DNA of 15,372 nt from Candidatus Poribacteria bacterium (GTDB lineage Bacteria > Poribacteria > WGA-4E > WGA-3G), in the NCBI GenBank assembly GCA_028818995.1, contig JAPPMR010000278.1, forward strand, positions 1-15,372, read 5' to 3'. The notes under the pieces were generated by a model, which was not told the DNA's origin, did no database searches, and worked only from the letters and a program-made list of their open reading frames with translations. Of the stretch, positions 8,201-14,189 are shown piece by piece; the stretch's first letter is position 1, and each line of letters opens with the position of its first letter. The translations under genes were made by a program, and so were the position numbers.

Positions 8201-9240
8201 AAGATGCCGACTTGCGAGGACGTTCCTATTTTGCAATGGCTTATGCGCAAGACGAACACCTTAAGATGTATGATGATGCATTGGCAAACTATCAGAACGC
8301 TATTCAGTTAGCGGATAATCTGGTGAAGGCACAGTCCTATTATAGGACGGGTTTGATTTATCAAGAAAAACTCAACAACCCTGATAAAGCATTGGAAGTT
8401 TTCCAAACCTTGATTGCCAACTATAGTACGGAAGAGAATACCGGTGTTGCTTCTATGGTTGCTGATGCCGGTCTCCGTCGTTCTGAACTGTTTGTGAAAT
8501 TGGATCGCTTAGACGAGGCTATCGCTGATTCAAGAAGTTCAGTAGAAGCCCTTAAGACAAGTCCGACTGCAACTGTTGCGCAAAAAGTTGCTGCATTATA
8601 TACCCTCGGATTTCTCTATTCAGATAAAGCACGTACTCACTATCCTGAGGATCTACCCCAAGGATTTGATCTTAAGCCCTATATTGAAACGAGTGGGTTA
8701 GCCGCTTCTTCTTTCTTTGAAGTAAGCAAACTTGCTTCGCCTATAGAGAAGGCGGATAAACAAGCGGTCATTCCGTATGTACAAAATTCGCTTTTCCAAG
8801 CCGGCCAGATATACTATTCGCTTGGTGCCGGATTTAAGCGGCGCGCAGAGTTGTTACTCGCCATTGATCCGCTTACAGAGTTTGTTAAATATGCGGATGC
8901 AGGTATATTCCCTGCCTCAAAGGATCTACCAGGAGATGTGGAGACTTCATTAACCTATTTAGCCTCTGCTAATTTTGACTTGGGACGGATGCAAGTTGGA
9001 TTAGACGAAGAGATGTCTCCGCAAGCTGTTGCTTATTTTGATGCTTCTGTTAAGGTTTTCAATGATCTTGTCAAACGCTATCCAAATGCCAAAGATGCTG
9101 CACTCTGGCAGTATCAAGCTGGCGAAGCTTACTATACAACAGAGCAGTTTGAAAAAGCTATTGTTGAATATGATAAGGTCAGACGGGTTAACAAGGCGCA
9201 TGAAAAATCTCCTGAATCCTTATACGCTATCGCTACTTGA
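5221..9240 (+). CDS. Giant membrane-anchored TPR repeat protein, truncated by an in-frame UGA
   Basis: A 1339-residue protein built almost wholly of tetratricopeptide-type helical repeats. Residues 5-24 (ILGIIGGLALIVALLSPFMM) form an uncleaved signal anchor or signal peptide, so the rest should face the periplasm. The first repeat is at about 31-64 (LYEQADYEGAIAKYTEALEE). Many later units carry the YbgF/CpoB/BamD-like pattern of an FPNS or YPES turn followed by a pair of helices, for example FPNSLQVENAWYAIGQLNYK and KFPNSEIAPTAQFQSAVCYY. No catalytic domain is visible. Repeats of this kind act as protein-binding scaffolds in envelope assembly; the partner is unknown. The start is secure (AAAGGAG 5208-5214, six bases before the ATG). 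The frame stops at TGA 9238-9240, yet TPR sequence continues in the same frame to 9933, so this product probably lacks its last 230 residues or the stop is a mutation or sequence error. Confidence 0.88.
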   Translation: MNPRILGIIGGLALIVALLSPFMMGSSKKVEQLYLSAKGLYEQADYEGAIAKYTEALEESKKRGVKTEVIDKDFPTLANFQIAVSYSRLAEQTGDVNHYDTALEYIEKVAPNATIAKHQEGLTYLWGHILYRTEQYELAEAKFTQLIDNFPNSLQVENAWYAIGQLNYKLGNYESSRTAFNNILVGFPNSEFKDDAQLLIAQSFLDESNYEQAYPEFDKFATDEFKNFPELHAEAMYKAAYCLNQLNRDDEAISRYTNFITQFPEHQLVTAAYFDQGHIYAKQKDYDNARVNFELALQNTADRGLQSEIQSAIGQTYFDQADYENAIVSYTKLLDEYPESAFIGDAKLGIADSQFRLDRWSDAITSYQSVIEHEKSEMQSEEAAELSLTPYCSLQVGEAYYKLGTNQRDAGETQEGTGTLELALEWYLKTVDDFPENPVVPHALYGAIWTLNDLGRKEELEKIAREFIEKNRNDNEFDILAAEVQLRFADIKRTEFKQYVAAAEEYAKLWEYRPLPKFHLIKLMGKFFEGRSYYEAAKPEGYQEGDTTTNFNAEYLQKSVEAYQDAINMFSDESFRPGIEEGRYQDFSERIAQVEACLMNEALSHEMLGAWDTARQRYAMIPEASNYYERALLLTANSYVNQGDKPQAITYYNSIMSKLEDKNNLSLAEIKLADLLRAEERFEEAAAEYQDVVDGNPTGEYADDALYFVGLCYYHASSEKPELIEKAADAFNKVVAEYADSPNAIEAYYGLALVYQDAAQKHGDTTKWSLIVQTADAATEKFADSSEELVLQTLGQIDLIKATALENINADDVEGLVASLQQIVNNSGAREDARIRSQLKIGHTYYSKERFEEALAAYKLFVEKFPNSEIAPTAQFQSAVCYYQIAQKAEDADAAQLAYTNAASEAEKVLGMTDNVDNLISANYTLGLSRFGLKDTQGAIDAFKQVTSFEGQTEDENRKNLISQAHSRLAELFNNVGNYKDAVKEYQYIIANSEDADLRGRSYFAMAYAQDEHLKMYDDALANYQNAIQLADNLVKAQSYYRTGLIYQEKLNNPDKALEVFQTLIANYSTEENTGVASMVADAGLRRSELFVKLDRLDEAIADSRSSVEALKTSPTATVAQKVAALYTLGFLYSDKARTHYPEDLPQGFDLKPYIETSGLAASSFFEVSKLASPIEKADKQAVIPYVQNSLFQAGQIYYSLGAGFKRRAELLLAIDPLTEFVKYADAGIFPASKDLPGDVETSLTYLASANFDLGRMQVGLDEEMSPQAVAYFDASVKVFNDLVKRYPNAKDAALWQYQAGEAYYTTEQFEKAIVEYDKVRRVNKAHEKSPESLYAIAT
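9238..9240 (+). other. Premature in-frame UGA stop in the TPR gene
   Basis: Codon 1340 of the TPR gene is TGA. The sequence before it (SLYAIAT) and after it (YQFLSETAKDAG) together form one TPR helix with no shift of frame. By comparison with other repeats in the protein, such as SAVCYYQIAQ, an aromatic or small residue (Trp, Cys or Ser) would fit here; each is one base away. Confidence 0.8.
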
Positions 9241-9933
9241 TATCAATTTCTCTCTGAAACAGCGAAAGACGCAGGTAATACAGATGCTGAAAAAGCGTTT
9301 CTTGACAAACTGTTCGAAACAAACGAGATACTTGTCAAGGAATATAGCAATAGCAAGTTCGCTGGTGAAGCGTTTATCAATATTGGTAATAAGCACTATA
9401 ACGCCGCTTTGGATCCAGAACTTGAGGCACCAGAGCAAATTGAACTTTTCCGACAGGCGATTGAAAACTACAGGCGAGCGCTCGCAGCGCCCGGTCTCAG
9501 CGCAGAGTCCAAAAACACTGCAGAAGGTTTTCTTAATGAGACCGAGAGTTTTCTTGCACATAATGAATATAAGTATGCTATCGCATCACTTGGTAAGGCT
9601 CAAAGAGCAGCCAAAAAGTCTGACATTGAAGCAGCAATTGATCTCTTCAAAGCGATCACGAAAGCCTATTCAGAAACCAAATATGGCGATCTTTCTTACG
9701 GTAAGTTAGGGGAAGCATATACAATGCTCGCGAATAAAGAGGAAAACTATTATCCGTATGCATTGTATTATTTCCAATTCTTGCCTAAGAAGTATGCAAC
9801 TGATAGCCCAGCTGACTCTCAAGTTGATGATGCAATTAACTACTGTATTCTTAAGGCTAATGAGATTCAAGCTTACATGAAGTCTAAGAATATTGAGCCA
9901 TTTCAGGGAGAACCTGAAGATGGCAACGAATAA
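9241..9933 (+). CDS. C-terminal TPR part of the same gene, detached by the UGA
   Basis: 230 codons continue in the same frame as the gene above. The sequence is of the same type: FLDKLFETNEILVKEYSNSK, then EAFINIGNKHYNAAL, then IENYRRALAAPGLSAESKNT, ending with YPYALYYFQFLPKKYA and an acidic tail EGEPEDGNE-like (QGEPEDGNE). The first possible start codon after the stop is TTG 9409, without a ribosome site, which would give 174 residues; independent translation seems unlikely. It is best read as the native C-terminus of the giant TPR protein. A hairpin terminator follows 25 bases after the TAA stop, where the end of the complete gene should be, which supports a single original gene from 5221 to 9933. 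Confidence 0.75.
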   Translation, partial: YQFLSETAKDAGNTDAEKAFLDKLFETNEILVKEYSNSKFAGEAFINIGNKHYNAALDPELEAPEQIELFRQAIENYRRALAAPGLSAESKNTAEGFLNETESFLAHNEYKYAIASLGKAQRAAKKSDIEAAIDLFKAITKAYSETKYGDLSYGKLGEAYTMLANKEENYYPYALYYFQFLPKKYATDSPADSQVDDAINYCILKANEIQAYMKSKNIEPFQGEPEDGNE

Positions 9934-9958
9934 CTTAGGCTAACGAACACTGTATTCG

Positions 9959-9985
9959 TAGGGACAGGTCTTATACCTGTCCCTA
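9959..9985. terminator. Palindromic hairpin after the TPR gene; terminator or dispersed repeat
   Basis: TAGGGACAGGT (9959-9969) pairs perfectly with ACCTGTCCCTA (9975-9985) around a CTTAT loop, giving an 11-base-pair stem. The following TCCTATTTTA is only moderately T-rich. The CGTAGGG start is repeated at 9998-10004. It is placed as a terminator would be, but the symmetrical form also resembles palindromic units that recur between genes in some genomes; only one full copy is in this window. Confidence 0.65.
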
Positions 9986-10014
9986 TCCTATTTTATACGT
10001 AGGGCAATTATGTG

Positions 10015-10043
10015 CTGACAAACAATATCGCTTTACGTAAAAT
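10015..10043 (+). promoter_or_regulatory. Promoter candidate for the aminotransferase gene
   Basis: CTGACA at 10015-10020 and TAAAAT at 10038-10043 each match five of six consensus bases and are 17 bases apart. Transcription would start near 10050, after the preceding hairpin terminator. Confidence 0.5.
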
Positions 10044-10116
10044 TCCCACCTTATCTTTAAAAGCGAATTAATTGTCTGTCTTGCGGCTGAGTCCTCAAGA
10101 GTATAAAAGGCAATCA

Positions 10117-10122
10117 GAGGAG
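10117..10122 (+). promoter_or_regulatory. Ribosome-site candidate favouring GTG 10132
   Basis: GAGGAG at 10117-10122 is nine bases before GTG 10132. The alternative start TTG 10072, directly after an in-frame TAA, has no clear site. If TTG is the true start this motif is merely coding sequence for Ser-Glu-Glu-Leu. Confidence 0.45.
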
Positions 10123-10131
10123 TTACTGCAA

Positions 10132-11307
10132 GTGTATGATGAATTGAGAGTACCCCCGCGTATCCTACTCGGTCCGGGACCCAGCATAGCAAATCCACGC
10201 GTCCTCAAAGCAATGACAACCCCTATGCTCGGGTACTTAGATGCAGATTTTGTTGATGTAATGGATGATACTGTTGCCTTGATACGGCAAGTCTACGGCA
10301 CCCAAAATCCCCTGACCTTTCCTGTTTCTGGCACTGGTACTGCAGGCATGGAAACAGCACTCATCAATATTATTGAACCGGGGGATTCTGTAATCGTAGG
10401 GATCAACGGTTACTTCGGCGGCAGGATAGCAGATATTGCAGAACGATGCGGTGCACATGTTACACCTGTTCACGCCGAATGGGGGAATATTGTTGAACCG
10501 GAACAGATTGCCGAAGCATGCAGCAAAGTCACACCAAAGCTTGTGGCAATTGTCCATGGCGAAACGTCGACCGGTATTCTACAACCGTTGGAACAGATAA
10601 TTGACATTGCCCGTGAAAAGGAGGCATTGTTTCTGGCGGATTGTGTCACATCGCTTGGGGGACAACCTGTTGAGCTTGATGAGCGCGGCATTGATATTGC
10701 CTATAGTTGCACGCAGAAATGTCTGGCGGGTCCTCCCGGACTTTCGCCAATAAGTTTTAGTGACCGTGCAGTCGAAGTGATTCAGAACCGTAAAACAAAA
10801 ATTCAGAGTTTCTATTTGGATGCAACACTGCTTGCAGAATATTGGTTGGGGGACTCACGAAAATATCATCATACCGTATCTATGTCCATGATTTATGCCC
10901 TGCGTGAGGCACTGCGAGTTGTTATAGAGGAAGGCGTATCGCCACGTTACCAACGACATGAACGCAATGCTAAAGCTTTGATTGCTGGCGCAGAAGCTAT
11001 CGGTTTACAACCTGCCGCGACAGAAAATCATCGCGCTCCGATGCTAACTACACTGCTCATTCCAGATGGAATTGATGATGTTACGATACGAAAACGTCTT
11101 ATTCAAGACTACGGCATTGAAATTGGTGGTGGTTTGGGAATCTTTGCTGGTAAAGCGTGGCGGATAGGGCTTATGGGTGATGCGGCTAACGAACAGAATG
11201 TCTTACTTGTTCTAAATGCAATTGAAACTCTACTTATTGAGTTCGGATACAAAGTTGATACTGGAACAGCTGTTAGTGCAGCCGCTGCGGTTTATCAGAA
11301 CAGTTAA
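10132..11307 (+). CDS. Class V PLP aminotransferase, alanine/serine-glyoxylate type
   Basis: Likely a cytoplasmic pyridoxal-phosphate enzyme moving an amino group from alanine or serine to glyoxylate. From GTG 10132 it has 391 residues, close to the family norm. It opens with the family hallmark PPRILLGPGPSIANPRVLKA (9-27), which binds the substrate carboxylate. SGTGTAGME (66-74) contacts the PLP phosphate, Asp170 in LFLADCVTSLGG should pair with the pyridine nitrogen, and Lys196 in SCTQKCLAGPPGLSP is the Schiff-base lysine. The C-terminal domain ends with IEIGGGLGIFAGKAWRIGLM, the substrate-binding Arg motif (WRIG). Substrate choice between alanine, serine and other donors cannot be decided by eye. 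It has its own promoter candidate and converges on the minus-strand M14 gene. TTG 10072 in the same frame would add 20 residues (SVLRLSPQEYKRQSEELLQ after Met). Confidence 0.88.
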   Translation: MYDELRVPPRILLGPGPSIANPRVLKAMTTPMLGYLDADFVDVMDDTVALIRQVYGTQNPLTFPVSGTGTAGMETALINIIEPGDSVIVGINGYFGGRIADIAERCGAHVTPVHAEWGNIVEPEQIAEACSKVTPKLVAIVHGETSTGILQPLEQIIDIAREKEALFLADCVTSLGGQPVELDERGIDIAYSCTQKCLAGPPGLSPISFSDRAVEVIQNRKTKIQSFYLDATLLAEYWLGDSRKYHHTVSMSMIYALREALRVVIEEGVSPRYQRHERNAKALIAGAEAIGLQPAATENHRAPMLTTLLIPDGIDDVTIRKRLIQDYGIEIGGGLGIFAGKAWRIGLMGDAANEQNVLLVLNAIETLLIEFGYKVDTGTAVSAAAAVYQNS

Positions 11308-11342
11308 ATACTTGTTGAAGTTGAAAATTTGATTCGGTAAAG

Positions 11343-11361
11343 CCGGTTTCCCCAGGACCGG
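11343..11361. terminator. Short hairpin between convergent genes
   Basis: CCGGT (11343-11347) pairs with ACCGG (11357-11361) around a nine-base loop. It lies in the 73-base gap between the aminotransferase stop and the end of the M14 gene. Without a proper T-run it is a weak bidirectional terminator candidate. Confidence 0.3.
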
Positions 11362-11380
11362 AAAGTAATTATAGATTTTA

Positions 11381-12175
11381 CTATAAAGCATGTTTGGCTG
11401 CTGTCTGGATAGCCATCAGATGTGTAGTGATTCTTGTTTCCCAGTCAAACTGTGTTGGTGTTTCAAGAATTAGGCACCGCGTATTTACTTGTTCAGCTAA
11501 ATACCTTCCGCGTGTCCACCCCTTAGTCGTAATTTGATCAAGCAGTGTGACCACCCCATTTTCATTGCGATGATCCTCTATCGAGGGTTCTTGATTGATA
11601 GCACATAGTGCTTCAACATTTTTCACGATTGCATTCCCAATCGGAAAACATTGTGAAGTGCGACGTTCCCATAAATAAAATCCATTACTATCGCTATCTT
11701 CATGCAAATCCAATGCAAGTTCAATTCTTTTATTTTGCGCTTGCACACACTGTTTGCGCTGGAGGGACTCTGCAATGAACGCTGTTTCTGGACACTGGGT
11801 TGGTGTTTCGAACATTCGATTAAGGTCAAGTCCAGCAACATTTTCACGGATATCTCTTTCGTAGCCGTAAGGATTATCACAAGGCGAGATGAGCCAATTA
11901 TATTCGTTTAATGGAAATGGGAAACGGTTATGCAGATCGTTATCAACGAGCAGTTCAACAAGGCGAAGCGCACATTCAACACCCGCAGGTTCATCTCCGT
12001 GGATTCCAGCTGATACATAAATCAGGGGAGAACTTTTTTGTTTAGCAGTATAACGCAAACAGTATAAAGGATAAGTGGAAGTAGTGGACGCTTGGTGCCA
12101 GATTGTTAGACGGTCAGATTTCCTAAGAGCCTCAAGAATGCGATCCGTAACATCCGCATAATTCCGGACTTTCAT
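11381..12175 (-). CDS. M14-family zinc amidohydrolase/carboxypeptidase (aspartoacylase/AstE-like)
   Basis: A zinc hydrolase that probably removes an acyl group or C-terminal residue from a small amide substrate. From ATG 12175 it has 264 residues. The M14 signatures are complete: VSAGIHGDEPAGVE with zinc ligands His59 and Glu62, NPYGYERDIRENVAGLDLNR with the substrate-binding Asn-Arg pair (119-120), LALDLHED with the third zinc ligand His158, and LILETPT with the general base Glu238. The layout fits the succinylglutamate desuccinylase/aspartoacylase branch and also predicted DUF2817/M14 peptidases; substrate is unknown. No signal peptide is seen, so it should be cytoplasmic. Its start lies five bases after the guaA stop, with GGGAGT (12183-12188) as ribosome site, so translation is likely coupled. 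An in-frame ATG at 12190 would overlap guaA by ten bases and add five residues. Confidence 0.85.
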   Translation of the reverse strand: MKVRNYADVTDRILEALRKSDRLTIWHQASTTSTYPLYCLRYTAKQKSSPLIYVSAGIHGDEPAGVECALRLVELLVDNDLHNRFPFPLNEYNWLISPCDNPYGYERDIRENVAGLDLNRMFETPTQCPETAFIAESLQRKQCVQAQNKRIELALDLHEDSDSNGFYLWERRTSQCFPIGNAIVKNVEALCAINQEPSIEDHRNENGVVTLLDQITTKGWTRGRYLAEQVNTRCLILETPTQFDWETRITTHLMAIQTAAKHAL

Positions 12176-12180
12176 CCGAA

Positions 12181-13722
12181 TCACTCCCATTCAATCGTGC
12201 TCGGTGGTTTTGAGCTAATGTCGTAGACAACACGATTGATCCCTTGGACCTCGTTGATAATTCGGGTAGAAATTCTTGCTAAAACATCATCGGGGATTCT
12301 TGCCCAATCCGCTGTCATAGCATCACTACTGGTAACAGCACGTAAAGCCACCGCATTTTCGTACGTCCGCTCATCTCCCATCACACCAACACTCTTAACA
12401 GGCAGCAGTACTACCAACGCTTGCCAAATTTCATCGTATAACCCTGCTGCCTTAATTTCATTGATAAAGATTGCATCAGCCGATCTTAGCACTGCTAACC
12501 GTTCCGGTGTTACTTCACCGATTATTCGGACAGCAAGCCCTGGCCCAGGAAACGGATGTCTACCAAGCACATGGGATGGAACGTTTAATTCAGCACCCAC
12601 AGCTCGCACCTCGTCTTTGAAAAGTTCACGGAAAGGCTCAATAAGTTCAAACGGCATGTCGGGCGGGAGTCCACCGACATTGTGGTGTGTTTTAATCGTA
12701 GCGGAGGGTCCCTTGGTGGAAACGCTTTCTATGACATCTGGGTAGAGAGTGCCTTGTGCCAGGAAGCGGCAAGGTCCGAGCTGCTTTACTTTTGCCCTGA
12801 AGGTTTCAATGAACTGGGCACCAATAACCTTGCGTTTCTGTTCTGGATTCACGATACTTGCCAACGCATTCAAAAAGGATTCTGATGCATCCACGAACTC
12901 AATTTTTATTCCCAACGCTTTACAAGTTGCTAAAACCTGTTCCACCTCATTTTGACGCAAAAGTCCATTATCCACAAAAACAGACACTAATGCGTCTCCT
13001 ATTGCCTCATGAAGGAGTGTCGCAAGCACCATTGAGTCTATGCCACCGCTGACAGCACATAGCACCCTTTCGTCCTTCACCGTTGCTCGGATGTTCGCAA
13101 TGGCTTCTGCAATAAAAGTATCCATCGTCCAAGTGGCATTACATCCGCAGATATGTCGGACAAAGTTGTGAAGGATTTTGTCAGCATCTCGTGTATGCTC
13201 AACTTCGGGGTGAAATTGCAATCCGTACAAAGTGCCATCGGAGTTGACCATCGCTGCGATAGGCGAGTTTGGTGTTTGGGCGATTGTGCGGAACCCCTTC
13301 GGAAGTTTGTCAATTTTATCTCCATGGCTCATCCATGCAGACAATTCGGATGGTAAGTCAGTAAATAATGGGTCTGATGTGGAGATAACTTGAAGTTGTG
13401 CATTCCCATATTCCCGTTCTGTTGCGGGTTGGACCTTACCCTCTTCTAAGAGAAAAGCAATGAGTTGCATGCCGTAGCAGATGCCCAACACTGGAATACC
13501 AAGTGTGAAAAGAGATGCATTTATCTTTGGCGCATTTTCCTCGTACACACTTGCGGGACCACCAGAAAGTATGATCCCTTTAGGTGACATTTTCTCAATG
13601 TCGCTAAGCGGCAAAGTATAAGGTTGAATTTCGCAGTAAACCTGCTGCTCCCGAATGCGCCGAGCAATTAACTGCGTGTATTGCGAGCCAAAGTCTAAAA
13701 CGACAATAACGTCTCGCTTCAT
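12181..13722 (-). CDS. guaA: GMP synthase (glutamine-hydrolysing)
   Basis: Converts XMP, ATP and glutamine to GMP, the last step of guanine nucleotide synthesis, in the cytoplasm. The 513-residue length and domain order are standard. The class I glutamine amidotransferase domain (1-195) has [10 protein letters not shown], the nucleophile Cys82 in GICYGMQ, and His171/Glu173 in [10 protein letters not shown]. The ATP-pyrophosphatase domain carries the P-loop SGGIDS at 225-230 (often SGGVDS) and FVDNGLLR. The dimerisation domain contains [17 protein letters not shown] and ends with the invariant PPSTIEWE. The gene stops with TGA directly after that Glu, which shows UGA is a stop in this organism. 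GGAG (13730-13733) lies seven bases before the ATG. It is the third of four minus-strand genes and is followed five bases later by the M14 gene. Confidence 0.98.
   Translation of the reverse strand: MKRDVIVVLDFGSQYTQLIARRIREQQVYCEIQPYTLPLSDIEKMSPKGIILSGGPASVYEENAPKINASLFTLGIPVLGICYGMQLIAFLLEEGKVQPATEREYGNAQLQVISTSDPLFTDLPSELSAWMSHGDKIDKLPKGFRTIAQTPNSPIAAMVNSDGTLYGLQFHPEVEHTRDADKILHNFVRHICGCNATWTMDTFIAEAIANIRATVKDERVLCAVSGGIDSMVLATLLHEAIGDALVSVFVDNGLLRQNEVEQVLATCKALGIKIEFVDASESFLNALASIVNPEQKRKVIGAQFIETFRAKVKQLGPCRFLAQGTLYPDVIESVSTKGPSATIKTHHNVGGLPPDMPFELIEPFRELFKDEVRAVGAELNVPSHVLGRHPFPGPGLAVRIIGEVTPERLAVLRSADAIFINEIKAAGLYDEIWQALVVLLPVKSVGVMGDERTYENAVALRAVTSSDAMTADWARIPDDVLARISTRIINEVQGINRVVYDISSKPPSTIEWE
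12183..12188 (-). promoter_or_regulatory. Ribosome site of the M14 gene spanning the guaA stop
   Basis: Read on the minus strand, GGGAGT at 12188-12183 lies seven bases before ATG 12175 and includes the last coding bases of guaA and the first base of its TGA. It favours the ATG at 12175 over that at 12190 and suggests coupled translation. Confidence 0.6.
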
Positions 13723-13741
13723 GTCTTTTCTCCGTTTTTAG

Positions 13742-13770
13742 ATATTGGATTTTGGCAGGGTTGCCAATAT
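13742..13770 (-). promoter_or_regulatory. Two competing hairpins in the guaA leader
   Basis: On the minus strand the segment can fold as TTGGCA/TGCCAA (13767-13762 with 13757-13752, loop ACCC), or as ATATTGG/CCAATAT (13770-13764 with 13748-13742). The arm at 13762-13770 can join only one of them. The second fold ends eight bases before the GGAG of guaA. This has the form of an attenuator or translation switch, but both stems are short and no T-run is present. The rest of the 126-base gap to 13848 is AT-rich, with nothing else I recognise. Confidence 0.3.
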
Positions 13771-13848
13771 GAAGTTTATTTAGTTCGGTAATTTTCCTAT
13801 AAGGGTTTTTTGAATTATAATTGTTTCAAGCAAATAGTATATTACGTA

Positions 13849-14136
13849 TCACCGCTGTGGTTCGCAATCAATAATTTCCCCTGTCTCTGGTTCAAAAATC
13901 ACACCATAATATCCCGGTGGTGCAAATTTCACATCATCCCACATTGCTAAGTCTGTATTCGCGTCCTGTAAGTAGTAGCATCCTTTGCGCGGGTGTTTTT
14001 CAGATTCAATTGTACGAACGTGGTAGCAATGGTTGTGAAACTGAATCGTGTTTCCATAAATGATGATGTATCGGTCACCAAACAAACTGTGTGCTATTTG
14101 ATTGACAACATAAGGGTCAATTTTTAGACTATGCAA
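13849..14136 (-). CDS. Small unrecognised protein (95 residues)
   Basis: I do not recognise a family. The product would be 95 residues, soluble, with no signal peptide or membrane span. It is rich in aromatic residues and His/Cys: HSLFGDRYIIIYGN, FHNHCYHVRTIE, then GCYYLQDANTDLAMWDD, FAPPGYYGVIFEPETGEIID and CEPQR at the end. The alternating beta-like pattern suggests a small beta-rich fold. The amino acid mix and a 288-base open frame with no overlapping gene support real coding. The start is TTG 14136, since an in-frame TAG lies four codons upstream and no ATG is available; GAAGG lies about 12 bases or more upstream, a long spacing. It sits between the OmpA-like gene (53 bases upstream) and guaA (126 bases downstream), on the same strand. 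Confidence 0.6.
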   Translation of the reverse strand: MHSLKIDPYVVNQIAHSLFGDRYIIIYGNTIQFHNHCYHVRTIESEKHPRKGCYYLQDANTDLAMWDDVKFAPPGYYGVIFEPETGEIIDCEPQR

Positions 14137-14189
14137 TGTTTTTGACTACCTTCACAATTATCGAGACAAATTATTTTTGTGTCTAAGAC

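Noticed and set aside
9238..9300. Selenocysteine insertion at the TPR UGA
   Set aside because: No convincing stem-loop of the bacterial SECIS type follows the UGA, and TPR helices have no need for selenocysteine.
9029..9709. A 226-codon open frame overlapping the TPR gene in the +2 frame and spanning the UGA
   Set aside because: Its product is Leu/Ser/Lys-rich with no recognisable pattern, while the TPR frame on both sides of the UGA shows clear repeats. It is a shadow frame.
5221..9933. A genetic code in which UGA is read as tryptophan
   Set aside because: guaA ends with UGA directly after its invariant IEWE terminus, and Trp is encoded by TGG throughout, so UGA acts as a stop here.
13723..13848. 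Purine riboswitch before guaA
   Set aside because: The gap lacks the three-way junction layout and conserved core of that class; only short hairpins are present.
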